Shown one piece after another: positions 52,980 through 64,000 of a stretch of 64,000 nucleotides of DNA. This DNA is from Tyto alba. Taxonomy: Eukaryota; Chordata; Aves; Strigiformes; Tytonidae. Positions within the stretch are counted from its first letter, which is position 1, and each line of letters opens with the position of its first letter. The position numbers and the translations under genes are program-made. The notes below the pieces were generated by a model that did no database searches, was not told the DNA's origin, and worked only from the letters and a program-made list of their open reading frames with translations. The stretch spans positions 26,447,698 through 26,511,697 of the forward strand of contig NW_024881321.1 of NCBI RefSeq assembly GCF_018691265.1, written 5' to 3'.

Positions 52980-53960
52980 TACTTTTATAAAATAGCAGCA
53001 GCAGGTCACCAGACTTCACTGAGGGCCATGTCTCAGCAGGGGCAGCAGCCTTGAGCAGTTGCATCAGTAGCACCAGTGGTTCCAGGTGGGGAGAAGGGAT
53101 AGTTCTCCCTTCCCACTGATTCTGGGTGGTTCAGCAGGATTCAGGCATAAGGGAGTAAGGAATAAGGGGAGAAACCAAAGTAAGGGAGAGTCCAGCCTAT
53201 GTAGCTCCAAAACAGAGTGCTCTGGGCTGCTGGAAGATGGTCACAGTGTGGTCTCCTTCCTTCTTCCTCACTTTGCCTCTTTAAAATATAAATGAACCAA
53301 AGCTCCCGTGCCCTTAATCTTGACAGATGCCCAAACACCTCACTCACAGCTAGCCATTAGAAAAAGACTGCCTTCCACCTGGAATGCAGCTGTCTCCTCT
53401 TAAATCTGACAAGATTTCTCTTCAACAGCTTTTTATAAAGTCTCCAATCTTGTAGGCATCCATCATCCCTCATCTCCTGTGTCACTTGTTCCCAGCAGCT
53501 TGACCAGCCCTGAACTCCTGTTTGCTAGATGCTTTGGTGGATTACCTGCCATGTATCAAAGGTGGGAATTTACTGTGGCACGTTGTCAAACCTCCCCCTT
53601 GTTCTGCAGAGACAGCAGCTTAACACTGTGGAAGAAAAGATGGCATGCATAACATGTCTGCCACCAGTGCTGACATTTTTGGCCTTTTTCCTTCAGACCA
53701 GAGGTCTTCAGTCCCAGTGACAAGCGCTGGAGCAGCTCACATGCCCTCAGCAGTGGCTTCATCCTGATGTTTTCCAAGGGCTTTTGCTCAGCCTGGCCTG
53801 TGATGCAGCACCTATGGAGGGGCTGGCAGAGCCACTCCCTTTCAGTGTACCCATGCAGGGCCATCTCTCTTGGTGATGATGTCCCCTGCATACGCAGGAG
53901 ATTACTGGCTCAAATGCTTAAGGGCTACCGACTTTGACTCAGGACTAGTTTTATACTTCT
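52980..53960. other. GC-richer patch of unknown nature
   Basis: The base composition rises clearly compared with both flanks, and the patch holds phrases such as CAGCAGCAGG and GGGGCAGCAGCC. Open frames of 60-100 codons occur on both strands (for example 53086-53295 plus and 53586-53891 minus), with no recognisable domain and no clear splice sites. It could be a decayed gene or retroelement fragment, an untranslated exon, or a local composition fluctuation. Confidence 0.4.
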
Positions 53961-56839
53961 TTCTAAGCCATTTCACAGTGTCTGGGGGTGTATTGGGGGC
54001 ATGTAAAATTTTAGGACTGGTACTTTCATTCTGATCTCCTTAGCTTTTTTCAGATACATCATTTTGTTTCTCTTTTCTGCATTACAGCAGCATGTGCTAG
54101 CTGGCTCAGGGGGTGCCTCAGATGTGTGTGTACTGGGAAAGATAGGTTGTCATCCTTGCAACTCATTGGATTCTCTTGATATCCCATAGACTTCGCTATT
54201 CCTTTGCTGTTCAAGTAAGCCAGAACATCTCTGCTATGTAACATTAATGAGCATTTGCCCTAATTGCTATCAGAGACTAAGTCTTCAATAGCTGGTAATG
54301 AAGCAGCACCTCTTCTTCATTGTTCTACAGAGTGATTTTGAATCCATGCACATCTTTTGATCACCTGTGAAGTTTCATACCCTTTATAGGCTTACAGGTA
54401 CACTTTGATAATTTTTAATAGATGAAGTAGTGTTTCTTCTTACATTTCCCAGATAATCATCTGTAAAGATGGGATGCTTCTCCTGGCCTATGCCTAACTC
54501 TTCTCTTTTGCGGTCTTTGCTCCTTTTAATGATTTATGTTGATGATTGCAACATATAAATTGCAATTCAAATAAAGTAAAAACAAATTCCAAAGAAAAAA
54601 TAAACCTTCATATTTACTGAAAATACTTTTATTATAAAAACTTTACTGAGTCAACTAACCATACATTCTTGCAAGTATTTCCATTAGAAAAGCAGACTAT
54701 GGTTGCCTTGTGAGTAGAAACTGGTGCTCTGGCCTCAATACCCAGGCTTCAGTACTTGAGATAGGACTCAAACTGTTGTTCCATGGGGTACCTTTGCCTT
54801 ACCACACCAACTCATTCAGGACCACAGATCAAGAAAGATGAGGCAGACTCATGGCCAGGGACTACAATTATACAGTGTTGAACAAAAAGAACAACTCAAA
54901 TCGAAGTGTTGTATAGAGGATACAGTAGTATTTCCTCTTCTATATGCATGTCAGTAACCATGTGAGACTCTATATGTCAACTGCCACAGCTGACTCACTG
55001 GTCTTATTTAATACTGAGCCTTATTAAAAGCAGGTACTGGTGTTCAAAACTTTTGTTCACATGCAGCAATACATGGTTTGGTTAGACTATTCAATGATAG
55101 ATGTACTTCAAAAACATTCAATGTTTAAAAATGTTGTTTCAAAAACATTCCATATTTTAAAATGTTGTTTATGTGTGTAAGTTTTGTTCCTTTTTAATTT
55201 TGCATAAATTAACTTAGTATTTTAGTAGAAATAAATTAAAATCAATCTAGTGGAAGTTTATAAAGTTTCTTATGAAACTACTGATGCTAATAGTAATTTG
55301 GCTTTTGCAAGGAGAAAACTAACAGCTCAAGTGAGAGTTTTTGATTCCCACAGCATTGGCAAGAATATATTGCTTTATGCTTGTAGATCCCTGCAGGTTG
55401 TGTAGTTCTATTTCTTTGTTTACTAGAGAGACAAAGTTGAAAGATATACTTATTTTCTGAATAGACAGATTTCTTCCAGGTTCAGCTGGAAACTTTCTTA
55501 TCCTGAAAAGCCTTTATCAATTTCAAGACCTGTTAATATTGATAAAGTAGGAATCTTTCTTCAGGTGACTGAAATGGCAATATTCTGTTTGTTATTAAGG
55601 AAATGAATGTGATTTATATTGACATTTTTGTACTTGCAACATTTTTATGTTGTGAAACTACAAGTATTTTAACTGACAAAATAGCTGTAGCCAGTTGCTC
55701 TTTCTGTACGAAATAAAAATCTATATACGTATTTTCACCACAGAAGTCTTCTCAGCTAGTGGTTTTCCCAGATAAAAAAGCAGGACAAAAAAGAGTAAGT
55801 GTTGCGTAAAGAGGGGCAATTGCACCAGGAGCAGCACAGCAATACCTCAAGCTCAGACCCATCTACTTAAATATACTTGAGCCAGACAGAATTCCAAAGA
55901 TATAGTCAAGCTGTGCAACAACCAAAATAGTTGTTCAGGCAGGCAGAAGTGAGAGGATAGGAAAGGGAGTAAAAAAGCCCCTGAATATTGTTGTGGATTT
56001 CTCTGCAGTGGTAATTCTCACGACTCTTACCCACAATATTAGCATTCTAAAATATTCGGGGAGACCAACTTCTTTAATTCTCTCACACCCATCTCTACCT
56101 CGTATTTTTCTCCTTTTCCCAGCATCCAAAATATACTGACAAATTACACAGTTAATAGTGCTTTCTGGATAGCTGATGAGCCTTCCTCAGAACACTTGCA
56201 AATCTATTCATGAATGGCTTATCCATGATTCATGGAAGTAAACTCTTGCTCAAAATCGGAATATTTTATTCATAAATAATATGATATGAGATGGAGAGAA
56301 AATAATTTGTTTTGGTTTATTAAAACTCCAGGTGGCACAGTGTAGCCATCTACAAATACATTTCAGAAGTTTGTCACACGGCGTAATGTGAGCTGTATGC
56401 ATGAGAGAGAGATTGTTATTCTAAAACCAGAATGTATTAATTCATTGTGAATTTTCTGGTGTAAAGCATGGGGTGGTGGGTTATTATTTTTATGGAAACC
56501 TGGAGCTTCTTCATCCAGTGATAGTCCTACCTAGACTCATACTTGCTTTGGCTGAACCTAGATTACACCAGGATCATATCTGAATTAAGTGCCGTGGTGC
56601 CTCACACCCAATATATCTCTTCATCAGAAAAGGATAGCTGCACCCAAACTGCTAACATCAGGAACAAGTAGCTTGACCTTTCCCTGTGCCTAGCCATTCC
56701 TGAGGGACAGATAGTTTCACAGGCCAAAACTATGCCAGGTCATCTACCAATAATTAACAGAAGATCCATCGATAATTTGTAATTTACCAGCAATGAACAA
56801 CTTACCAGTACATAATGATGACTATGGATAGTCCGACCC
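53961..56839. other. AT-rich non-coding stretch, no gene seen
   Basis: The stretch holds only short, unrecognised frames. A 31-bp tandem duplication lies at 55107-55168. Nothing else stands out. Confidence 0.7.
55107..55168 (+). repeat. 31-bp tandem duplication, two copies
   Basis: TTCAAAAACATTC begins and ATGTTGT ends both 31-base units (55107-55137 and 55138-55168), with only a few mismatches in the middle. This is a simple head-to-tail duplication. Confidence 0.85.
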
Positions 56840-57125
56840 CCATACTCAGGCCCACCTGCTGGTTCTGCTCCCTGCATGGGTTCAAGGCAGGAGGAGCAGG
56901 ACCTGCGCACACTTTCCCCCACTGAGGTGATGGGGCTGCAGGTCTGTAGGAGCAGGAGTCTGGCTGGTCTGAAACAGGAGCAGGACCGACAACAAGCTCT
57001 GGCAGGACCAGCAGTTCATCCTGTGTGCCCTCCAGCCGGTGCTCCCGTCCCCTCGGCCGCAGAGCTGATGCAGCTGGCTGGGGGCTGGTGGGTCAGGGGC
57101 TCCCTGCGGGGAGCCTGAGAGCCCT
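56840..57125. other. Small GC- and CpG-rich patch of unknown nature
   Basis: This 285-bp patch stands out from the AT-rich surroundings and contains several CpGs, for example in CCGGTGCTCCCGTCCCCTCG. GGAGCAGGA-type words recur at 56890, 56950 and 56975. An 80-codon plus-strand frame (56876-57118) is repetitive in composition and matches nothing I recognise. It could be a remnant of an LTR, a minisatellite-like GC patch or a small regulatory CpG cluster. Confidence 0.45.
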
Positions 57126-60100
57126 CAACAGCTAAAAGCAATGCTTGGTTGGTGAAATTACACCAGTGCCTGTTGTTCTCTGCTGCCTAAATAGCATACA
57201 ACAGGGAGGATCTGAATAACTTCCTTGGCACAATAATATTTTCTAATAATAGTGTTGTTTTAGCGGTGATAATACAAACATAAATACAAGAAAATCTGTA
57301 GGGGGCATATCTATTATTATGCCTGCTACTACAGTAAAAAAAAAAAAAACAGCCAGAGCACAGAAGCTGCCCTCGGTCAGTGGGTTTTAGTTATTTCACA
57401 AAATCCTAGTGAAACTGGATGTACAAACACCACCTGTCCATTATATGAATTTCAATTTATTATAACTAATGCAAAAGGGAAAATGTTCAGAATTTTTACT
57501 TGCCAAACAAGAAGCTTTTAAATTATATTCTTTGGTTTTAAAATCCTCCTGAAACACTCTCCTTTCCAAAATAAACAAAGCAGAAAACACCTGTCTTGAA
57601 ACAAACCCAGTATGAGTAATCCCAGATTAAAATGCTTCTTTTGTTCTTTATTTTGTAAAAGGTCAAAGGGGATGGTAACCAAAAGCAATACTGAAAATGG
57701 AAAAAGATCTTGCAGTCACCAAGTAAAATATCTTTTTCAGGGCTTTTTAGTGTCCTTTCCCCACACTTTTAAGACTGTCCTCACTTTAACTCTGCTGTTG
57801 ATCCATTCTGTCTTTTTAAACCGTGTTGTGCTTTGCATCTTGTGTGTGACATTCAGCACTATGTGAACGTTTCCCAACTTCCCAAAGCAATTTCCACTTT
57901 AAGCATATTTCATGAACATTAATGTTATTTTACAACACTACTTTAATGTTTTGTCTTTGATTTTCAAGGCAAGATTTTTTTTTTCTTTTGCAGTTTTTTC
58001 TCCACTGCTTTTAAGCTATAATGAAGTCTCACCCTGGATTTTTTTTTTTTTTTTTTTAATTGGAGAATTAATAGATTGGCAAAAGGATCAGAAGTACTCA
58101 TTTTATACATTTTCTAAAAAGCTTACTCCTTTGTGGTGCTGACTTACTAATTAAACTGGGATTTTTCTCCACGTTTTTGGAAGCTCATTTGAGGGGTACC
58201 AAGAAACAAACAATCTTAGCACAAGTAAAATGGGTCAGCAGACCATTGAAATTCCTCCATTTGGGCTTTATCTGTTATGTGTTGAATATTTCTAGTGATA
58301 TGCTGTGTATCTTGATTTTTCACTGTATTCAAAAGGAACTGAAGATGCTCCACATTTTACTGGACTGATCATTTATTTGTGAGTTTCTGCCACTCTCACT
58401 GAACAGCATTAATAACGTTCTGGCTGGGGATTTAAACTTATATTTGTTAACTATTTTCTACTAACAAGATATTTCTAGGCTGTTTATAACTCGACAGACA
58501 TATCTAATTAGAAAAGAAAGCTAAGTTTTGAAGTCTAACAGCCTAAGATGATTTATATACTTCCTGAATATAAATCAGTGCTTCGGACAAGAGGGAATGG
58601 GCTTCGACACACAGTGGCACTCAGACAGTGAAACAAAGCAGATGTCCAATGACATTTTGCATTTAGCCTGGAAGTTTATGGTATCTATCTTGATTTTAGC
58701 AAATTAAAATATAAATTTGTAAATGGAACTAAAAAAAGGAAATTAACCAAACAGTATCCCTGTGCATACATATGCATCTGTTCCTTGGTTTGTGAAGATT
58801 ATACAAAATAAGTCTGTGGTTATGAACCAGGGACCTAATTTTCCCCTTCTATTTGTCCAGTCTTGTTTTTTTTGAAAAACAATGGCATTACACATTATTA
58901 AATACATTTCAGACACAAATGTCTCAGTATATTCACACATGATCAAAACACAGTAATATAGTGAGATTGTTTCAGGAAATATATATTCAGGTAAATTATT
59001 TGAGCCGTGTTCAAGAAGGTATAGTTTCATCTAAATCTCTGATAGCTATATTGTATAAACTATTGTGACTTTCATATCTGGCATTAATGTACCTGAAAAT
59101 GTTATATTTTAGGTTGAATCAGCATCTGCTAAAAGACATTTGCAGTGCAAAAATATAACACAAATCCATGATAGATGCCTATTTTTCTCCCATTATATAA
59201 CAATATAAAAATCCCATGTTTTTATTTGCAGTTTTAAAATTTTTAATGCTAATACAAATAGGGATACAAATGTTAACACTAAAGCAAGTAAAGTAGGAAC
59301 AAGTAATGTGTATGTGAATATACCAATATACATGTTATATCGTAAACTTATTTTTCATATACTGATGTAGAAATATCCTTGAGATGGCTCAAGCAAAACA
59401 TGATACACTTCCGGTAATTTTGGCATATGGGATGACATCTGCAAAGAAAATCCCTAACAACCAAATAAGCATAGCCCTTCCTCGTGGATATATAACTTAG
59501 GTCTGAGAACTTAAACATCTTTCCTCATCACATGGAGATAAATTAGAAAAAACCCTAAATCAAACAATAACTAGTGCCTTCATACAACTTTACTATAGGG
59601 ATTTCACTTAGGACTGCAGTAACATTAGGTTCTGAAATAGACAATGGAGAAACAAAATGCACTGTTGCCTAAAACACTGTTTTACAGCACCCTAATTTAC
59701 TCTGGTGAGGTCTTTATTACCTCTCATTAACTTTAAGTGGAGATGTGGGTGACTACATTCCTGCCTTAGGGATATATGTTAGGTGCCACAAATACATGAT
59801 ATTAATCAGATCAAAATAGTCAAGTCCATGAAACAGGTAGCAGATGTTGAGATTTCTGAGAATATGACAAATATAAAGCACTTACACATCACTTTTTGGG
59901 AGCATTAAAAGCAGACAGGAAAGCAGATCAGTCCATGGAGTCATACAAGGTTTTGGCAACTGGTACGGAATAAGGCAGAGACCAGAGCAGTAGGATGAAA
60001 GTGTCACAAGAGTGAATTTGTCCAGTGAATACTGCAGTGCCAGAGCAAGTATTAAGATGGTGGAATTGACGTCAATATATGAGGAAGAAAAGCAAATATC

Positions 60101-60495
60101 AAAATGTTTCAGAACGTGCCTGAACACCTGAGGAAATATTTTGTATGATTACTTTAGTTAATTTTGAAGTGGGAAGAAGTTATAAATTTGGAGAGGACAC
60201 ACAGCCCACATTGATAGAAGATCATGAGCAATGTAGCAGCACAATCTGTAACAGAGGATGCCTTCACAACTGCAGTCAGGAAGGGGCTGGCAGGAACCTT
60301 CAGAGGAGATGCCAGCAGTGACTGGCAAGCAATTGCATGCTCTAACCTTTTAGCACTGTTCTCAGTGGTCAGTAAATGTAAATAGCAAAGGCAGCTCTTC
60401 ATGTCCCATGTTAAGGAAATAATACCTAAGAGTGAGCTTCCTACGCAAGTGGTATATTTATAGAAATGTTTTTATCAGTACAATTTGAAGACTAT
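57126..60495. other. AT-rich non-coding stretch, no gene seen
   Basis: Reading frames are short and unrecognised. A T19 run lies at 58039-58057 and an A13 run near 57336. No element is recognised. Confidence 0.7.
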
Positions 60496-61062
60496 ATTCA
60501 TAGAATCATAGAATGGTTTGGCTTGGAAGGAACCTTAAAGATCATCTAGTTCCAATCCCCCTGCCAGGGGCAGGGACAACTTCCACCAGACCAGGTTGCT
60601 CCCAGCCCCGTCCAACCTGGCCTTGAACCCTTTCAGGGAGGGGGCAGCCACAGCTTCTCTGGGCAACCTGTGCCAGTGTCTCACCTCTCTCACAGTAAAG
60701 AATTTCTTCCTTAAATCTAAATCTACCCTTTCTCAGTTTAAAACTGTTGCACCTTGACCTAACACTACACTCCCCATCTTCCCTGTAGCCCCCTGTAAGT
60801 ACTGGAAGGCCGCTATAAGGTCTCCCTGGAGCCTTCCCTTCTCCAGGCTGAACAACCCCAACTCTCTCAGCCTGTCTTTACAGGGAAGGTGCTCCAGCCC
60901 CCTGATCATCTTCTTGTCCCTCCTCTGGACCCCCTTGAGCAGGTCCATGTCCTTATGCTGGAGGCCCCAGAGCTGGACACAGTACTCCAGGTGGGGTCTT
61001 ATGAGAGCGGAGTAGAGGGGGAGAATCACCTTCCTTGACCTGCCGGTCATGCTTTTCTTGAT
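60496..61062 (-). mobile_element. 5'-truncated CR1 LINE, minus strand
   Basis: Read on the minus strand, the copy ends with the CR1 terminal repeat ATTCTATGATTCTATGA (plus-strand 60498-60514). The typical GATCTTTAAGGTTCCTTCCA precedes it. It covers the 3' part of the reverse-transcriptase frame and the short 3' end, about 567 bp in all, and stops within the coding region, as most CR1 insertions do. There is no poly(A) tail, which is normal for CR1. It is far better preserved than the copy at 9615-9990, so it is the younger of the two. The 5' edge is approximate, because matching fades after the CCGGTCATGC stretch. Confidence 0.93.
60733..61050 (-). pseudogene. CR1 reverse transcriptase, C-terminal remnant
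   Basis: This 105-residue open frame is the end of the CR1 ORF2 reverse transcriptase, downstream of the catalytic palm. Recognisable words are ILPLYSALIRPHLEYCVQLW near residues 10-29, then KMIRGLEHLP and LGLFSLEKGRLQGDLIAAF. After about residue 85 the frame departs from the family and meets a stop. The usual tail (RHWHRLPREA and onward) is still present downstream but in another frame, around 60600-60715, so at least one frameshift has occurred. The catalytic domain and the endonuclease are absent because the element is truncated. The first methionine is only a codon inside the truncated frame and not a true start. It is a non-functional relic. Confidence 0.88.
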
Positions 61063-64000
61063 TGCTATTGTGTAAATAAATTAGACAAAGAGCATTACTT
61101 GCAATATAACATACCCACTTCATCGCCACATTTACTTTGTGAATTAACAGCTGCAGGATACAATGTGCAATTAAGAATACTGTGAGTGTATTCACTTTGA
61201 AACTGTGAAGAGTTAATTCTCTCTGTTGACTTTGGTCATGATTTCTTGGTTCATTTTCCTAGTATTGATTGGGTTGGTATTTGTTTTTTGTTCTTTCAGA
61301 AATTTTGCTGTTTGCATTAAAGTAAGAAATATTTTCCCTCTCCTCCACATTGCCCACCCTCCCCCACCCCCCACCCTCACCAAGAGAGCACTGTTTAGAG
61401 GGAACATAGGTATAAATCTTGTACCTGAAGTATCCTCAGGAAAACAAGTAGCATACATCAAAGTGTTTTACCATCAAATAAATGAGTCACCACTAAAGAT
61501 AAGCCATTAGACATTTTTTTTAGAAGTTCTGAGTTCACTCTTTCTTGCTGCCAACCTCCATTTCAGATATGAACATTGGAAATACAGTTTTTTGGAAGTG
61601 TTGACTTTCCCCTAGTTACATTAAGTTAGCTTATACCAAGACATATGTGCTGTCAATAGCAGGAATCTTGCCCCAAAGATGCCCTTTTTGCTTTTGCCAG
61701 AAGCTTTGAGTATCAGATGTTTTAGCACTGTCTAAAGAGCTGATCTCTATTTCCCATTGGCTCTGTCCTTTACTTTTGCTGCTGCTGCCAAGGGCAATGC
61801 ACAAGTGACTTCATGGGTGTCTTGATAAACTAGAAGGATCAGGGGCCCAGGCTAGGCTTAAAGGAGTCCCTGGGATATGGACAGAGGTCTCAGAGGAGTC
61901 TTGGTGCCCTCGGGAACCCAATGCCCTCTTTCCCTATCATGAATATCCTCAGTCTTCACAGCAGCTTCCTAGCTTGGCCAAATGCCTCTCAAAATCTGCC
62001 TGATTCCTTTCAGCCATCCTTCACCATTGCCCACCCACTTCAACTCCATGCCTGGTCTTCCTCCACAGATTTGTACTTTGTTTCCAAGAAGAGGTGAAAA
62101 AAGCTTATTTTGCTTTCATGTTGGGGAAAGCAAAACTCAATTTTGTCTCACGGTGCTGAAAGAACCTTTGTACTCTCATTGAAATTAAAAGTTATTGATC
62201 TGAATCTTGAATAATCACTTAAAGGTTTACTTTAAAATAAACAGTTTTCAGCAGACTAGACACAAGAAAAAAAAAGATGAAATGTTGAAAAAAAAGGATA
62301 ATTCATCTTGATTGAACAAAACATCCATAATTTTTAAATAACTTGGGTAGACAGATTAAAGCACTTTCTTGGCTGTTTCAGATGCCATTTGACTGTTAAA
62401 TGATAAATACATGTTGCAGGGATATCAACTTTTCCAAAGGATAATTTGTTATTTAAAAATATGTAAGCGGGCTTTCCTGAAACATCATGGTAAAGCTCTT
62501 CACATTCTGAACAATTGCTGGAGCAAAAAAACTATGTCACTGAAGGAAAATCTCAGCTTCCAAAATACATCTATGGTCTTACTTTTACAACATCCATGTT
62601 TGATGATCCTAGATTAAATTAATCATTTCCTACTATCTGACCTAACAGTTCTTTTAAAAGTTCTGCTAGTGTGGAAATTATATCCTGGGACTGAAATCCA
62701 AAGAAATCAATGGAGTCAGTCTTTTAGGAAGTTTTTATGACTTATTTTGTGGAAACAAGTATCAATTCCTTAGTCAGTGTTAAACCACAGAGTTCTCTAT
62801 TATCTCAAAAATGTTCTATGATTTTGAGAGACGTGAAAAAAAGCTGAAAATCCTAGCAGAGTAGGAAAACTAGCTGTATAATAATGTTAGCTTAGCTCTC
62901 AGTAAATGATTCAGCTAAACTGAGTTAACATCAGCAGTGAACTTTTCTGGAATTACTCTGTGCTTATGCTTGTGTAATTGAGAGCAAGAATCAAACCTCA
63001 GTTGTGCAGCATCTTGAGTGTTAACAACATGCAAGACTACCCACCTGGCATCTTTCTGCTGCATCAGCCTACAAGGAGGTTACTTCTATTTTTTAAATGG
63101 AACTACGGATGAGACTTACACTATATTCATTGTTCTGCCTTCCCACCTTCCCATGAGTGAGGAAGCTTTTCCATGGTATTAAACCAATTCATCCTGACAT
63201 CTCATTGTCAATAATCCAATGTCCTTGCATTTTAAAGGCTATCTTTAAGTAACTTTCTTTACTGTTGAGGTATATATACAAATCTAACAGTTTATTTTCC
63301 TATAAATATGACTAGATAAGCTTTTTTTCCTATTTAGTTATAACACCTGTTAGATTTTTCAGTCTTTCCCCATTAACTATCATCTGCAAACTCTTCACTT
63401 CATTGTTCTTCCTTAGGTCCTTATCAGATGTTGGTTCAAAACAGTTTTTTTCTTGTGAGCTTAAAATAATATGGATTAATATAGTATAACTCTCATGGTA
63501 GGGAACTTCGGGGGGGTTAACAGGATACAGCTGTATTTCTGTATTTGCATCTGTGTTTTGTGTGCATGCCATGTTAAACATGACTTTAAACAGAAATGAA
63601 AAACAATTCAGACTTTGCAAGTTATGCTCTTAAAATGATAAAAGTCTGTACTATCTAAATCCAGTTTTATTGGATGGTTAAAGCATTAAACAGGGTGAAA
63701 GGCATAAAGAAAGGTTGGCTCTGTGACATTCATAACAGATTCACCTCACCTATCTTCAATCTCTCAACATTAGTAGCCTCAGTCTGCACTGATAAACCAT
63801 TGATTATGGAAAAAATTGAGCTGGAGCTACAGGGAGATTCATGTCACTTATCTATTATGTCACCTAAGGATTCTTCCTTCTTTTGTTGTCTGTCCTGGGT
63901 TATGCTCATGGATCATGCTTAAAAGTATAACTTCTATTCAGCTGAAAGTGAGCTGGGGGCTGTTCTAAATATCAGGCCTTTTAGCATCTGGCTCGTCTTA
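61063..64000. other. Non-coding stretch to the window end, no gene seen
   Basis: The stretch contains a C-rich tract at 61353-61376, a mildly GC-richer part at 61780-62060 without recognised content, and AT-rich sequence beyond. CCAAAGAAATCAATGGAGTC near 62697 resembles phrases common in ancient amniote repeats. A short TGTCCTGGGTT word at 63893 recalls the LTR head, but the similarity does not continue. Confidence 0.65.
61353..61376 (-). other. G-quadruplex motif, minus strand
   Basis: On the plus strand there are five C runs (61353-61355, 61357-61359, 61361-61365, 61367-61372, 61374-61376), each separated by one base. The minus strand therefore carries five G runs with 1-base loops, the arrangement known to form the most stable quadruplexes. 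The plus strand could form an i-motif. It lies about 290 bp beyond the truncated end of the CR1 copy. Confidence 0.75.

Noticed and set aside
1..64000. tRNA genes, CRISPR arrays, bacterial operons or other prokaryotic systems
   Set aside because: No GGTTCGAATCC-type B box was seen, there are no regularly spaced direct repeats, and no closely packed reading frames. The CR1 elements and the LTR mark this as bird nuclear DNA.

Overview
The window looks like vertebrate, specifically avian, nuclear DNA. The clearest evidence is two recognisable CR1 LINE copies and a solo long terminal repeat (LTR) of a class III (ERVL-like) endogenous retrovirus. The LTR head (TGTCCTGGGTTGAG) and tail (ACCCGGATCAAACCACTACA) resemble LTR families abundant in songbirds, so a passerine is the likely source. 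That is recognition from memory; the species and chromosome cannot be read from this window.

The window is strongly AT-rich and reads as a gene desert or the inside of a very large intron. I found no credible protein-coding gene or exon, no tRNA, rRNA or CRISPR array, and nothing bacterial. The longest open frames (about 210 codons) lie on both strands inside the LTR and are by-products of its GC-rich sequence. The only frame with recognisable protein similarity is the C-terminal end of a CR1 reverse transcriptase at 60733-61050 on the minus strand.

Layout: 1-3968 is AT-rich unique sequence. The solo LTR occupies 3974-4862, flanked by a perfect 5-bp target duplication. 4868-9614 is unique sequence. 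A decayed CR1 3' end (plus strand) lies at 9615-9990, with a possible older CR1 scrap at 10870-11105. 11106-23037 is AT-rich with a 40-nt poly(T). A pair of diverged direct copies of one roughly 200-bp sequence lies at 23038-23246 and 23873-24058. 24059-33803 is simple-sequence-rich. A poly(A) run preceded by AATAAA (33804-33863) resembles the 3' end of a retrocopy. 33864-41980 holds a 42-nt poly(T) and GTTT/TA microsatellites. Nested inverted repeats occur at 41981-42130. 42131-52979 is mostly unique. Two GC-richer patches of unknown nature lie at 52980-53960 and 56840-57125. The 5'-truncated CR1 (minus strand) is at 60496-61062, followed by a strong G-quadruplex motif on the minus strand at 61353-61376.

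No genes act together here. Any function would have to come from non-coding regulatory DNA, from the LTR as a latent promoter or polyadenylation source, or from unannotated transcripts, none of which can be proved from sequence alone. I did not find a new biological system. The findings listed are the structures that remain unexplained.
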